A DNA stretch of 64,000 nt, taken from positions 21,234,254-21,298,253 of the forward strand of contig OX352765.1 in NCBI GenBank assembly GCA_947095585.1. The letters are read 5' to 3'. This DNA comes from Nephrocerus scutellatus (taxonomy: Eukaryota; Arthropoda; Insecta; Diptera; Pipunculidae). Shown piece after piece: positions 1 through 11,029 of the stretch. Below the pieces are notes generated by a model. The model was not told the origin of the DNA. It made no database searches and was given only the letters and a program-made list of their open reading frames with translations. Each line of letters opens with the position of its first letter. The first letter of the stretch is position 1. The position numbers and the translations under genes were made by a program.

Positions 1-545
1 AAGTTGAACTGCTCTGTAGCAAACATCTGTTCCATGAATTAATTTATAATAATTATAACCAATTAATAAGTTTTAAGTCGTCTTGAAATTATTAAATTCT
101 TGCATTTGTTTGACTGACTGATTACAAATGCAAAAACTACCTACGGTTAGCATCATTCGAGTTTGTTTCATGACTTTAATAAAAATCTAAAATAAAAAAC
201 ACAATTCACATTTTTTTAACAGTAGTGTACCAATGCATGCGCAACGTCAATAGATGCTTTGCTCCCCAAATACAGCAATAGAAGACAGGACTAGGCGCAA
301 CTATTGCGAGTCGAAACTCTCTTCAATTTCGTTACTGATGGGCAAATCTAGAGCAGGGATTTCCTTAACTTTTTTTTCTTGCGACCCACTTTTTCAGTTG
401 AAGCATTTTGACGAATTGCCAAATACAATGACTTTTTGCCTATATATGTTTCATGTTTCCTTAAATGGATTCTATTGCTATTGCTGATATGATATGATAT
501 AAGAGTAAATCCTGGGGCTAAGACGCCGTGCGTAGAGGAGTAGTG
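1..545. other. AT-rich stretch without a recognisable gene
   Basis: I see no coding exon, RNA gene or clear repeat here. The short open frames on both strands have no family resemblance. The LINE remnant that follows starts close to its right edge. Confidence 0.5.
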
Positions 546-547
546 GA

Positions 548-1580
548 TAGGCCTTAAGAATACTGTCATTAGTACTGCTGACTCCATCTTAGGCAGTAGT
601 CGTAGAGATCGAAACGACTGGTTCTATGACGAATGTAAGCTAGCGACTGAACGTAAGAATGTTGCTTACCGAGCAATGCAACAATCTCATAGAATATGAT
701 CGCCGATCTAAAAGGCATCTTAGAGCGATGGGAAGAGCACTTTCATGAGTTGCTTAATGGCCAGCTAACTGAGGAATTGGACGCTCCAGCAATGACCGAA
801 GACCACACTATGCTGCCGCCACCAAGCATAGGCGAGCTTAGCAGAGCTATAAATCGGCTCAAAAATAATAAGACCACGGGATCTGATGGTATCCCAGCAG
901 AGCTGATTAAAATAGGAGGCTCCGCAATACACCAAGCAATTCATGAACTAATAGTGCAAGAAGAAGCGATCCCAGAAGACTGGCGAATAGGCATCCTGTG
1001 CAACCTGCAGCAATTATCGTGGTATAACGTTGTTGAGTACCGCTTATTACATTTTCTCCTCTATCCTTCAAGACAGGATAGCCCCATACGCTAAAGTCAT
1101 CATTGGTCCATACCAGGCAAATCAACAACTGATCGATTCGTAACAGCGAGAGGAACAATCCCCTATAAGTCCATTCAGATACTGGCTTACGCAGACGATA
1201 GTGACATCTTTGGTAGAAACCCAAGAGCTGTACAGGATGCTTTCATCCAGATCGAGCAGGCGGCACGAAATCTGGGACTGCACATAAATGAGAGCAAAAC
1301 AAAGTACATGGTGGCTACGTCTGCGAGTAGAAGATCCAACATTGGTCCCTCAATTCAAATAGTGGAGCGCGAACCAGAAATACGCGCACGGTTGCTTAAA
1401 GCCAACAAAGTCTACTATAGTCTGTCAAGACTCTACAAACCCAGGAACATAACTATTACATCCAAGCTGCTGGAATATAAGACAATGGTCATACCAGTAC
1501 TTATATATGGGTGGTTAGCAAAATGCATTCTGACCTCTAAGCCGCGTTCGAGAGAAAAGTCTTACTGGCCCCGTATGTGA
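548..1580 (+). mobile_element. Broken LINE reverse transcriptase remnant
   Basis: Remnant of a non-LTR retrotransposon polymerase, split over several frames. An upstream linker (NDWFYDECKLATERKNVAY, about 610-670) leads into RWEEHFHELLN (about 728-760), then RLKNNKTTGSDGIPAELIK (about 855-912), a typical start of a LINE RT domain. The catalytic YADDSDIF box lies near 1190-1212, and the C-terminal stretch with VIPVLIYG near 1489-1512. Frameshifts separate the blocks, so nothing functional can be made. A second copy of the family lies at 50340-50967. I infer an RTE-like or related clade from motif style only. Confidence 0.75.
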
Positions 1581-1589
1581 GGAAGGATT

Positions 1590-1960
1590 CCGTCGGATGC
1601 CGAATATTCGGCGATTCGGCCTAGAGCTTGGCCGAATATTCAGTATTCGGCTAAATCACTATTCATGGCATCTCTACTTTATGTATATGTTAAACAACAG
1701 ACAATTGTAATAAAAGCATATTACGGAACATCAACCTTACTTTTTTTTTCCATTGGCACACGCTCAACGGGTTTAAACCCTTATGATGCTAGGCACAGCG
1801 TGGGCACTAAGATATCAAGGAAAGAAAGAGAAGATGTCGATGTGCACGCATTTTGAATGCCTGTGAATCATATTGATGCGGGAATACGGAGCTTGGTAAA
1901 GCATTCCACATTCGTGTTGTACGACTAAATAACTAGTCTCTAAACTTAAGAGTATGTCCT
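1590..1960. other. Spacer with short ATTCGGC palindromes
   Basis: No gene is visible. Near 1598-1655 the word ATTCGGC and its complement GCCGAAT recur several times, making short palindromes (GCCGAATATTCGGC at the first). The rest is ordinary AT-rich DNA. Confidence 0.4.
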
Positions 1961-1964
1961 AAGA

Positions 1965-3015
1965 TGGGCTTGAGGCTAAACGAGTATTGCGGTAGAATTC
2001 AAATAGAGATGGGATGCAACTGTCTATTTCTCTTGTGCAACGTTGATGGTAGGCCCAATAAAATACGAGACACTACTACGATGCTCAAGCGAATCTATAG
2101 ATTTTGCTATGTTTACGTCACCTATAAGTTTTATCGCACGGTTCTGTATTCTGTCAAGCAGATGCAAGGTGGTCTTAGGTGCACCTGATCAGACATGACT
2201 GTTATACTCAAGTTTATGACGAATGAATGCTTTGTAGATAGTAGCCACATCAGAGGGATTGAAATATTTCTTGCACCGTGCTAGGAAGCCAAGGCATTTA
2301 GCAGCATTTTTTGCGACGTTGAATATTTGGTCATTCCAACGAAGCTTTTCGTTGACTCACATACCAATAATTGCTATTTGTTCAGTTTTCTAGATGCAAC
2401 TGCCATTCATGGATATTGGCTGGAGATAACTAATTCACTTTAACGACAGAAGACAGCATTGGGTTTTGGAAGCTTTAAATTCGACTCTACTGAATTCTCC
2501 CCACTTTGCTATGCTGTCAAGATCAGAATTTAACGCTATTTTCTACTTCCAAATCCGAAGGGAAAGGACGTGAAGCTGCGAAGATATAAGAGAATTTAAG
2601 AGTACTGTCGTCAGCGAAAGAATAGATTGGATTAGAGGTGGTGGATGGCAGATCATTAATGAAAATAAGAAAGAGTGTTGGAGACAAAACACAGCCCTGA
2701 GCGACACCCGCATTTATGCGGTGAATATCAGTCTTAACACCATCCAACACATTGAACGGTTTGAAAGATAGCTTCTAATCTATTTAATCAGAGTTACGTC
2801 GATTCCAAAAGCACGCGTTTTAGACAGAAGAGCTTGCTATCAGACTCTGTCAAATGCTTTTGAAATACTACCAAACTTTTGAAAGACTGGTTCCAATTTT
2901 CAGAGAGATATGCCATCAGATCGCCAATAGAACGTTGACCTCGGAAACCATATTGGCGGTCATTGAGTAGTTCTCGTAATTCAAGATATTTCTTGGGGAA
3001 ACTCCCGATCGCCAC
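1965..3015 (-). mobile_element. Jockey/CR1-like LINE reverse transcriptase remnant
   Basis: Minus-strand RT remnant of a second LINE family. Reading in minus sense there is NDRQYGFRGQRSIGDLMAYL (about 2975-2915), then GVAQGCVLSPTLFLIFINDL (about 2705-2645) and the catalytic SFADDSTLKF (about 2630-2600). The C-terminal part decays toward 1965. Frames change several times and stops are frequent, so it is dead. A second copy of the same family, also minus, lies at 31080-31570 in GR-C intron 3. It sits immediately downstream of the Uba3 3' end. Confidence 0.75.
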
Positions 3016-3125
3016 AAATTTACTTAACCAAATATTTTTAAGTGCTCAGCACGTTTGCGGTTCCGACTTAATGCTATCTTTATTGAAAATATGAATTTTA
3101 TAATTTATTCAGCATCTTATTTTCA

Positions 3126-4723
3126 TCAGGTCATTTCGACGTCATTTGCAGGGAATTTTAATTGAATAGTAATTGTATTTGGAGTTGTTTGATCGGCCAC
3201 CATCAGTTGATGACCATCTTTCAGACCGAGTTCGCTTAGCGATAATGTTAGATTGGGTCTAGTGCGCTCCTCGATGCTCTTCACAGCTGACATATAAAGG
3301 GTTTTATTTTTCCCATCGATAAATGCTGTTATTCCTGTGTAGATGGCGATTTTCAGTGTCACACTTGTACATATTGCTTGTACTCCTACTTACCTGGACT
3401 CTTCATCTGGAATCTTGGACTTTCGCATAAGATCTTGATAAAATCGTCTAACGTTGTTGAATTGGGATCATCAATTGTCACCGTTTGTGGTACGTTACTG
3501 CAGGCTAGACAGTTTTCTGTCCTTTCTGCTTCGTAGGTGTACGTGTAGATTCCCTCTAAATCGTTGAAGTTCATGTAGTTGTTCATCACATCGTAGCAAC
3601 AGGTAGTTATTTTAAACACCTTACGGAGAGAGAGAGATGTCTTACAAATTATTAATTAATATTATTACTCACCTCGGTAGCACAAGCTGCTGCAATCACA
3701 GCATTAGTGCTGGCTACAGCCGGTATTATGTTTTTAATTACGCCCTGAACAAGTCTACATATTAGAAAAATAAGTAGAAAATAATTTAAAATGCATCTTC
3801 CATTTATAACCTGTATGACATTCCGGCAATGTGGAACTGAGTGGCCCTTTCCACGGCACGTTCATACACCCACATCACATGCTGCGGATCATCTCCATCG
3901 ATTGGAGCATTAAATGGGTTCTGCTTTTCCCACTGAATTATCTTTACATATTCAATGCAATGCTCAGGCAATCTTGGAGTGTTCGCAATGGTACACAGTG
4001 GATATGTGACTTGTGGTGGAAACAAATCCAAAGTACACTCAACACACGCAGTATAGCCGGGTAGAATAACGCGACAATTTCCCTTGAAACCTTCAGTTCC
4101 ACCATCAATCATTGGAATTATGGTCGATGAATCTACGGTTCCATCTTCCTCATATGTCAACAATGAGATCAACATTCCGTTGATCCAGCGACGGGCAACA
4201 ATCGAATCCAAACCGCAGACGACAATATGGAACTGCTGATAAAATGCCTCATCAAAGTCTTGGATTTTGGCAAAATGTGGTGTTACACGGCACGTTGGTA
4301 TACGCTCGTTAATGAATCGTGCCGCACACTCTGCTTTTGACGAACCAATGTCCTTGCGACGAAAAAGAAATTGCCGATTTAAATTCGACAACTCAATGGT
4401 GTCCATGTCAATGACGTGTATATTTCCAAAACCCATTAGACTCAAATCCTTTAGCAGCTCACAACCCAGACCACCGGCGCCTATTATACAATAAGGAAAC
4501 CAGAGTTTATCTTTTTGTATTAAAAACAAGCCGATGTCCCATAATTACCGATAACCAAAACCTTGAATGTATTTTGCAAGAAATCCAAATTATCCGTTGT
4601 GGCGGTAAATTCTTCCTTGCAAAATGGGCCGGGTCGTTCGAGAATATGGCGCAAACTGCTCCAACGTTTTGATGAAAGCGGTTGGGATGGACTTGGTGAT
4701 GGAATTGCGGTTTCCGTTGCCAT
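3126..4723 (-). CDS. Uba3: NEDD8-activating enzyme E1 catalytic subunit (UBA3)
   Basis: Catalytic half of the NEDD8 E1, which with APP-BP1/NAE1 adenylates NEDD8, holds it as a thioester and passes it to UBC12. Five exons, in transcript order: 4549-4723, 3811-4480, 3673-3754, 3394-3619, 3126-3334. Together they give 453 aa, close to the animal family length. Visible parts are the nucleotide-binding GAGGLGCE (residues about 60-66), [16 protein letters not shown], and the thioester cysteine in [15 protein letters not shown] (about Cys221). Zinc ligands are CVEC (about 204-207) and NCLACS in exon 4. The C-terminal ubiquitin-fold domain contains [10 protein letters not shown]. Exon 5 must begin at 3334, because an upstream AG would give an immediate stop. 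AATAAA follows the stop within about 20 bp. Intact and ordinary; the best anchor gene of the window. Confidence 0.95.
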
Positions 4724-5450
4724 TGTACAAACTCTGTCTTGTATTATTAAAAAAATTTAACTATTTGCCAAAGCCAACCAACAGTTGCGTCCTAAATCCT
4801 AATTCGCAACCGGACCCGGAGAAAACAAATCAACAAAACAGCTGTGAAGGTGAACTGTGTTGGTAACTGTCAAATTTTGTTTTGAACTACTAACACCACA
4901 TTAGGAAAACGCGTTTTTAAATTAGAACCTTGGCATTTAGATTAGCTTTGTTAAAAAGGAATTCGTACTGTTTGCTTAACGTAGCAACTCAAGAAAGCGC
5001 AAAGAATAATGTGAATTGTGAAATTTCCAAATCGATAAACGTCTTTGATTTTTCGAAAACTTCGATAAACAAAAACCGAGTATGTAATGTAAGGCGTATT
5101 TTAATTGCCGAGGAATAACAATTTAGTATTTGAAAACCAGTTTTCTTATTCCAAAGGAGAAATAAGAAGAGCAATTATTGTTGTGATTCCTTATTCCTCG
5201 GCAAATAAATTACGCCTGTAGTTCCGTCTCCAATATAACTATTTCCTTAAGCTTGACTTGTAAGTAACTTGACTTTAAGTTCTGATCGACATCTCTTAAA
5301 AAATAGTGTGATCGCCTGACCGACTGATTCACACTCAAAACTGATTGCTATCAAACATTTTTGAGGTTGTCTGTCAGTCAGCGGCCATGTTTGCTTTTGA
5401 TCTATATTGTGTACACAAATTCGTCAATCAGTTGTAATATTTAACGTGAA
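4724..5450. other. Upstream region of Uba3, no gene seen
   Basis: Uba3 starts at 4723 on the minus strand, so its promoter must lie here, but I see no clear core promoter motif. The stretch holds an inverted repeat (listed separately) and otherwise AT-rich DNA. Confidence 0.4.
5090..5219. repeat. Inverted repeat (hairpin) upstream of Uba3
   Basis: Left arm about 5090-5120 (contains ATTGCCGAGGAATAA) and right arm about 5187-5219 (contains TTATTCCTCGGCAA) are reverse complements over about 30 bp with a few mismatches, around a loop of about 70 bp. It could be a small foldback or MITE remnant. I see no target duplication. Confidence 0.55.
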
Positions 5451-5459
5451 AGAACGTAA

Positions 5460-5640
5460 TGGACGTGGATGAATACAGAAGATTTTTAGAGGAATTTGTG
5501 TGCGCCTACGAAAATAATCGCTAATGATGGAGATCGCTAATTGGTAGAAATTCTGAAAAAGTACAAGGCAACGCCGGCGGATTGCAAGAATGAGCAACAA
5601 ACAAGCTTTTGTTGGTTGTCTTTTCTTTCTTTTTAAAGCT
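5460..5640 (+). pseudogene. Possible MADF-like gene fragment
   Basis: An ATG at 5460 starts MDVDEYRRFLEEFVCAYENN and then hits a stop at about 5522. A shifted frame just after it reads LVEILKKYKATPADCKN. The first part resembles the start of MADF-type DNA-binding domains common in insects, and the second the helix that follows, but the middle is missing. I infer a deleted fragment of such a gene; a chance ORF cannot be excluded. Confidence 0.25.
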
Positions 5641-6200
5641 TGACTGTTAGTTTGGCTGTCAAACCATCCTACTGATATGACCGCAAGTTACATCATTCTT
5701 AAATGATATTTGTTATGATTTACAGTCAGGTTCGATAGTCTGTTACCCGCTTTAGTCTACAATTGTACGCGCAACGTAAAAAAAAAATTGCTGTAATGGT
5801 GCTCTCACAATGAAAAACATTAATATTTAAAACTTACAGGATTGAATGGATTTTGGATTTGAAAAATCAATTTCTGTTCGATCTTAAACCTTAGACTCTT
5901 TAGTTTACAAAAGTTTGTAGAAATACAGAATGAAGTTCGCAACATTACGAAACGGATGTGAAATATTTTTTGTTGTTGTTGTTGTTAAGACATCAATATA
6001 ATTACAATGAAGTTTGTCACAATTTTAAATTTTTCTGTCAGAACTTCTTTGGGCGAGTTCTTCTATGGTTTTAGTTTTAAGTTTTACGTCTTAAGTTTTT
6101 CATTGTGAGAGCAGGTTAATAAAATCTTAAAATATAAAATTAGTTTTGTTTTTATTCACGCTGTTTAAATAAATACAATTTTATTTGAAAAATTAGTAGA
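5641..6200. other. Spacer without a gene
   Basis: AT-rich, with a short GTT run near 5970-5985. I see no exon or known repeat. The right end carries the candidate polyadenylation signal of the hypothetical gene at 6207-6509. Confidence 0.4.
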
Positions 6201-6206
6201 CATAAT

Positions 6207-6509
6207 CTAGTGATTCTCCGTATACCATTTTATGGCACCCGAATGTATCTGGTATTCAGTCTCAGATTTGAATTCCTTTTTGGTGTTCATTTTTACTTTA
6301 AAATTCTTTTTGAATTCGAGCTTTTGCACCATGGTGTCACATGGCATCCTCGCTAAGGGAGTCAGCTTGGCCAGTGATCCCTTTATTGCTCTTGCCCTTC
6401 TGTCCTTCAACCAGCCTACCTTGCTTGTCGGTATATAACTCAATTTATATTCTCTGATGTAATTTATGAAAACGTCACTCGTCAAATGACTACTTACTCT
6501 GAAACACAT
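6207..6509 (-). CDS. Hypothetical 100-aa protein or terminal exon
   Basis: I do not recognise this protein. It is lysine-rich and basic in the middle (EFKKNFKVKMNTKKEFKSE) and ends in IKWYTENH. No signal peptide or membrane segment is visible. Two points favour a real exon: AATAAA lies about 25 bp after the stop, and TTTCAG at the 5' end of the frame could be a splice acceptor, making this a last exon. It lies 374 bp beyond the end of GR-F on the same strand. No homologous copy is seen elsewhere in the window. Confidence 0.35.
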   Translation of the reverse strand: MCFRVSSHLTSDVFINYIREYKLSYIPTSKVGWLKDRRARAIKGSLAKLTPLARMPCDTMVQKLEFKKNFKVKMNTKKEFKSETEYQIHSGAIKWYTENH

Positions 6510-7099
6510 TCACATTCTGTTCAGCACTTAAAACAGACGTTCGAATTAAATTTAAGCTTGTTCGATTAAAATGATTTAGCTAAAGTAGTAACTATATCTG
6601 AAGTAACAGAGTAGTGAAGAGACTATTCGATTCGCCCTTCTTCACAAAACATTAAACACAATGTTTAACTTGTACAAGTTCCTGTATTGTCGGTTTGATA
6701 CTGTGGAATAAAAAAATATTCAGTCTTTCCTCAACCGAAATTGTGCGTGAAGATCAGTATAAACTGAAAAATAAAAATTTCCCAGTGTCTAAATAAAGTT
6801 AACCATTGAATTTAGAAAGTTACACATTTTACTAAACATTAAAGCATTTCTCTTAGTTTTAAGCTTAAAGTAAAAAAAATATCTCAATTACCGCAAACTC
6901 CCAACTCTCGTTTTCGGTGGGGTTCATCTAATTGCAGAAGAACCAGTTCGTATGTCGTAATTGTTGCAATATACTGAAATGTCAGAAAATAAATTATAGT
7001 AAACATGTATGTTTAATGATCAAATTTTCTCTGATGTACCGCAAATAGGGTTGTTCTTGTTATAGAAAAGAATTTCTTTCCGCTCAAAGCGACACAATT

Positions 7100-7690
7100 T
7101 TGATTTATTTGTGTGGCGAAACGTTCGACCTGTGGGTTAGTAACAGATAGCTTATAATAACATTGTTTATATGCGGGTTAGTAACTGCCAGCTTAGAAAT
7201 AGCTTTATATGCAGGGTTGAGAGTTTGAATTGGAGTTGAGTTCAGCACATAGCATAAAAAATTAAATCTGGATTAAGTTGGTAGTGGATATGTAGTTGAA
7301 ATGACATAAGAAAGAATGGCGTCGCTTTATTTCTTTCACAATATAAAAATAAAACAAAATACTACGCGTAGGTATCAAAACAATTATTCGCACATACAGT
7401 CATATTATGCAGGAACAGCATTGAGTGTCAAACAACCATTTCAACTTTTCAATCCAGGTATATAAGCGATATTCAGTGCAAGTGCAGTTGAGACGCGTTA
7501 AAGTCATCTCAACTCGACCCAGGTTTATATGGGGACTAAACGTAGTTCAAACTGGCTTCAATCCTGCATATAAACGAGGTACTAGTGTAGTCGAGTCGAG
7601 TCAAGTACATCTCAACTCGACCCAGGTTTATATGGAAACAAAACGTATTTACAGCTGGCTTGAACCCCGCACATAAACGAGGTATATTTG
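7100..7690. repeat. 103-bp tandem repeat in GR-F intron 7
   Basis: Two clear copies of a unit that starts CATCTCAACTCGACCCAGG lie at 7505-7607 and 7608-7685, so the period is about 103 bp. Weaker related sequence (TTTATATGCGGGTTAGTAACTG and similar) extends left to about 7100. It lies between exon 8 (7040-7129) and exon 7 (7744-7906) of GR-F. Confidence 0.65.
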
Positions 7691-8552
7691 AAAATATTCA
7701 CATTTTTTAAACATGCCAGTGCATCTGCAAAAAAATTTTATACCTCTAGACACCATTCATTGGCTGCTATGATGCGCAATGCCTTAAGTGGGACAATAGA
7801 TTCAGTATTGATTTTTGCAGCACAAAGGAATACGAAACAAGTCCGTCCAATTAGAAATAGCAACGAATACCAGAAGTAAATGAAGTGAATTTTCCATCTA
7901 GGTTTGCTGAAATAAAGAGTGGATTATTTCTGAATTTTTTTTATAAAATTTGTAGTGTAGTAATTTTGTTTGACTTTTTATACACGCAAATACTTAATTG
8001 TACTTGACAACGTATATTTCTCTTTTTATATAAATTTGAAACCGTTTGTTTTTTTTGCCGATATTAGTACCGATTCTATAGTTTCCCGGGTAGCTGAAGT
8101 CGTCTATTGATGTAGGTGGGTCAGTGGGCGTGTGGTCAGTGGGAGTGTTGTCAGTGTGCGGGTGGTTATTGGACGGGTCAGTGGATAGGTTAGCGGGGAA
8201 ACGCCGGGTATTTCAGCTTGTTTCTAGTAAACAAAATTTATAACAATTGTTTTGACAGGTGCTCCATTCTTTCTATTCTAGAATGGCAAACCTTCCCAAA
8301 AGCAGCCTATATCGCAATCTCTCAGTTTATCACGCTTACTCACTTGAAAATATTCAAAAGTTGGTTGCATATGAAGTACATGTTATTGGCCGATGACAGC
8401 AGAACAATAGACGATATGTGGTCATCGACTAATTCCACCAGTGAACACAATTTTTCATAGTGGCATCGAATTTCATACCACATCGATTCAGAGACAATCT
8501 GTTAAATTAGTAAATTAGTACATAAATATTATGGTTAATTCGGGTAAATAAA

Positions 8553-9292
8553 GGGTGTGTTTTGATTTTGATGTCGGAGCAATCGGAGAGACAATTAAAC
8601 TGTCAAAATTCAGATCTGCGTTTTGTTTTTCATTCTCCGAGAAAAATTTATTTCTCTGAGTCGTTTATTTACAGTTCGATGATTCTCGGATGTGATCTTT
8701 TTACTCTGCAAAAATACAGAACACTTTTTGAGAGCTGTAGTTGTTTATTTCTTTAAACATGAGCAAAGAGTATAGAGATCCTCTTGATATCTCTATACTA
8801 TACTCTATACTACTATGGAGCATTCAGGGATTCAGGTGAAAATAAAACTTTTCTCTGGTCAAAAAAAAAACATAGCAGATAATTTGTTTGATCTGAAAGA
8901 TCTGACCCGCGTTCGATTGGACTGAAGAGTACAACTATTCACTACAATTAATTCATCAACTATTCACTTAAATTGGGGTACTGAAGTAAAGAGACTGTTT
9001 ATTGGTATTGGTATTCCTACATTAGATAAATGTCAATGTTATTCATCTACAGTAACTACGCGAGGAGAACATTTCTTTACTTACTTCAATTACTGCAATT
9101 TCGCTCAATTTTTAACTGAAGTGCAGAGTTGTCAATCGAACAGTCTCTTCACAACTATTACTTCAGATTCAGCTACTAATTCAGTTAATTCAGTCCAATA
9201 GAACGCGGCTCTGATCAGAGAAAAAAATTAACGGAGTTCTCGGAAATTTCTTTGTTTTCTCCGATTTCTCCGACACAAAAAAAAACACGCCC
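8553..9292. mobile_element. 740-bp foldback DNA element with terminal inverted repeats
   Basis: The left end GGGTGTGTTTTGATTTTGAT, then GTCGGAGCAATCGGAGA, matches the reverse complement of the right end GGGCGTGTTTTTTTTTTGT, then GTCGGAGAAATCGGAGA. Inside, a second inverted pair (CGCGTTCGATTGGACTGAA near 8910 against TTCAGTCCAATAGAACGCG near 9190) gives a nested structure. No transposase is encoded, so it is non-autonomous. I could not define a target duplication. It sits in intron 5 of GR-F. Confidence 0.65.
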
Positions 9293-10638
9293 AAAAATAA
9301 CAAAATCGTACACTCCCTGTCAAACTGTTAACTCTTTGACTGAGTTGCCCAAAACGTTTTACTAATGCCAGACTTACGAGCATGATGAACAGGTCCATAT
9401 AGCACCATATAAAAGTATATAAATGTTCCGTTTAGGAACTTTATTAGTTGCATAGGATGCATTAATATCCGAATTATTGCAAATTTGCTTACCAAAACAT
9501 AAACACTAACGACCACATTGAATGGAATGTATTTGAATACGTGTGGATGCTGTTCCCTAATGTAATCCTGATAGCTTGGAGTTGGACTCGTTATGTTGCA
9601 TTGCATCTTTGTCATTTTATAGCCATAAATTGAATTAGCGTAGAATAAGCTGTGTTCCACTAAAACAGGAAGGAAAGTTGGATTGTGTTGGGACATGTCG
9701 TGTAGTCACTGTTCTTGCCTATCGACAGTATTCCGAGGATACATGCAGCTATATCGTATTTTTCGACGAAGCTTCCACCCTTTGGTGTCATCATAGGGTG
9801 GAAATAGAAAAATAATTTCAACTTGTGTCCAGGATCTAATCAGTTCAGGCCAACGCTTTGCTAAACGCAAGAAAAGAACGCAGGAGAAAATACCACATGA
9901 AAAGAAAACCAAACCGACTGGCGGTAAAATGTGAGTTTCATTTCCTTTCATTTAGTAATAACTCCAGATAATATTAGATCCTTTGAGAATGAAAAGGCCT
10001 TTAGAGCACCAAATAGGAGAAATACTGCAGTCAAGAACATCGATGTTGATCGGCATTTAAATCGAAGTGATGCAGGATTGGAATTGAGCACATTTGACAC
10101 TGGCATCAACGCGAACAATTGTCCAACAAATATAACTGCAAGGATTTCAAAGGATTATTAAATTTCTTTTTTTCAGACCGATAATTAATTACTTGGACCA
10201 ATAGCTCGATGAAACGTATCGAAATTTTGAAAATTATATGGAGGCAGAATACGTGCCAGAGAAAGCCTATTGCTACGCTTATGATGCAGCCGTTTGACTT
10301 TTAATTTTAAAGATTTATTCCACTTCAACATGGTTGTTGTAGGAAAGGACCGTTTAGTAAAAATAAAATAAGTTTTCTCAGTTGATATCAAGCTGCAACT
10401 GGTTAACGAGTACCTATGTATTTTATTTTGCAGTTCAGTCTTTTTTCCGTCTGGATAAGATTAGACTAGATTGCGTGCTTAACTACTCCAATGCATGCAC
10501 GTTATTAGATACCTATCACTGACTGCACCGCACTGTAATTAATTCCGAACTGCATTTTGATTTTATAAAGTTATTAGTTATTATCTATAAATAATTGTAA
10601 ACATAAAAAACCTTTTGGAGTCATATGAACGTCAAGGG

Positions 10639-10945
10639 TTATTCTCCAGTTATGTGGGGGCCGTGGTTCAGTGGAAAAAGCGCATGGCTACTGAGCAGGA
10701 GGTTCGTGGTTCCAATCACAGTAACACCAAAAGTATTTTTCGCGGTGTTCCACCTCTCGCGAATGGGTAACAAACGTTCCGAGAGTAATAACTTGTCATG
10801 GAAAGCTTCTCAATTCGCCGTTCGGATCTGGCCTTATATTGTAGGTCCCTTCCATTTGTGTCCCAAAATATACATGCACAACACAAATGGCCGCGAAAAG
10901 CTAGGCCTTGGACCGCAACAGTATTATGATTTATTCTCCAGTTAT
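10639..10945 (+). mobile_element. tRNA-derived SINE with 15-bp target duplication
   Basis: Flanking direct repeats TTATTCTCCAGTTAT at 10639-10653 and 10931-10945 bound a 277-bp body. The head has a pol III box A (TGGTTCAGTGG, 10664-10674) and a degenerate box B (GGTTCGTGGTTCCAATC) like a tRNA gene. The body shares its central part with copies at 28430-28666 and 30745-31030, and ends near GGCCTTGGACCGCAACAG without a poly(A) tail. The perfect flanking repeat makes retroposition certain enough to name it a SINE. Confidence 0.8.
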
Positions 10946-11029
10946 AATATAACTTACCTGCAAATGAATTTTTGTCAGTTTTAACCATAACTATTAGTGT
11001 TAAGATGATTTATTAGGGTGGTCAATGTT

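Larger units (their letters stand above)
6884..10391 (-). pseudogene. Sugar gustatory receptor GR-F (Gr64-like), probable pseudogene
   Basis: Seven-pass sugar receptor of the Gr64/Gr5a/Gr61a family. Exons in transcript order: 10193-10391 (start at 10391 or, matching the paralogs better, 10331), 9963-10135, 9719-9917, 9493-9659, 9312-9438, 8344-8498, 7744-7906, 7040-7129, 6884-6973. Signature parts are TFHRAIGP (exon 1), GQLFALMPVSN (exon 2), FIWCYMDLFIMLVS (exon 5) and TTYELVLLQLDEP (exon 9). Lesions: exon 2 is 173 nt instead of 192 and its extension has an in-frame TGA; exon 3 is 199 nt (+1) and uses a GC donor (AG|GCAAGA); exon 5 is 127 nt (+4). Each breaks the frame, although exons 6-9 are clean. 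Assembly indels are the alternative to real decay. It is the only receptor left of the GR-A/GR-B duplication. Confidence 0.8.

Noticed and set aside
3335..3362. Earlier start of Uba3 exon 5 at the AG before TGTGACACTG
   Set aside because: In the required phase it gives an immediate TGA. The next AG (CTACACAG) gives [10 protein letters not shown], as expected for UBA3.
7425..7676. 83-codon open frame
   Set aside because: It spans the 103-bp tandem repeat in GR-F intron 7 and has no homologous protein features.
10657..10720. Possible tRNA gene
   Set aside because: Box A and B are present, but there is no foldable cloverleaf, and the segment is the head of a SINE bounded by target duplications.
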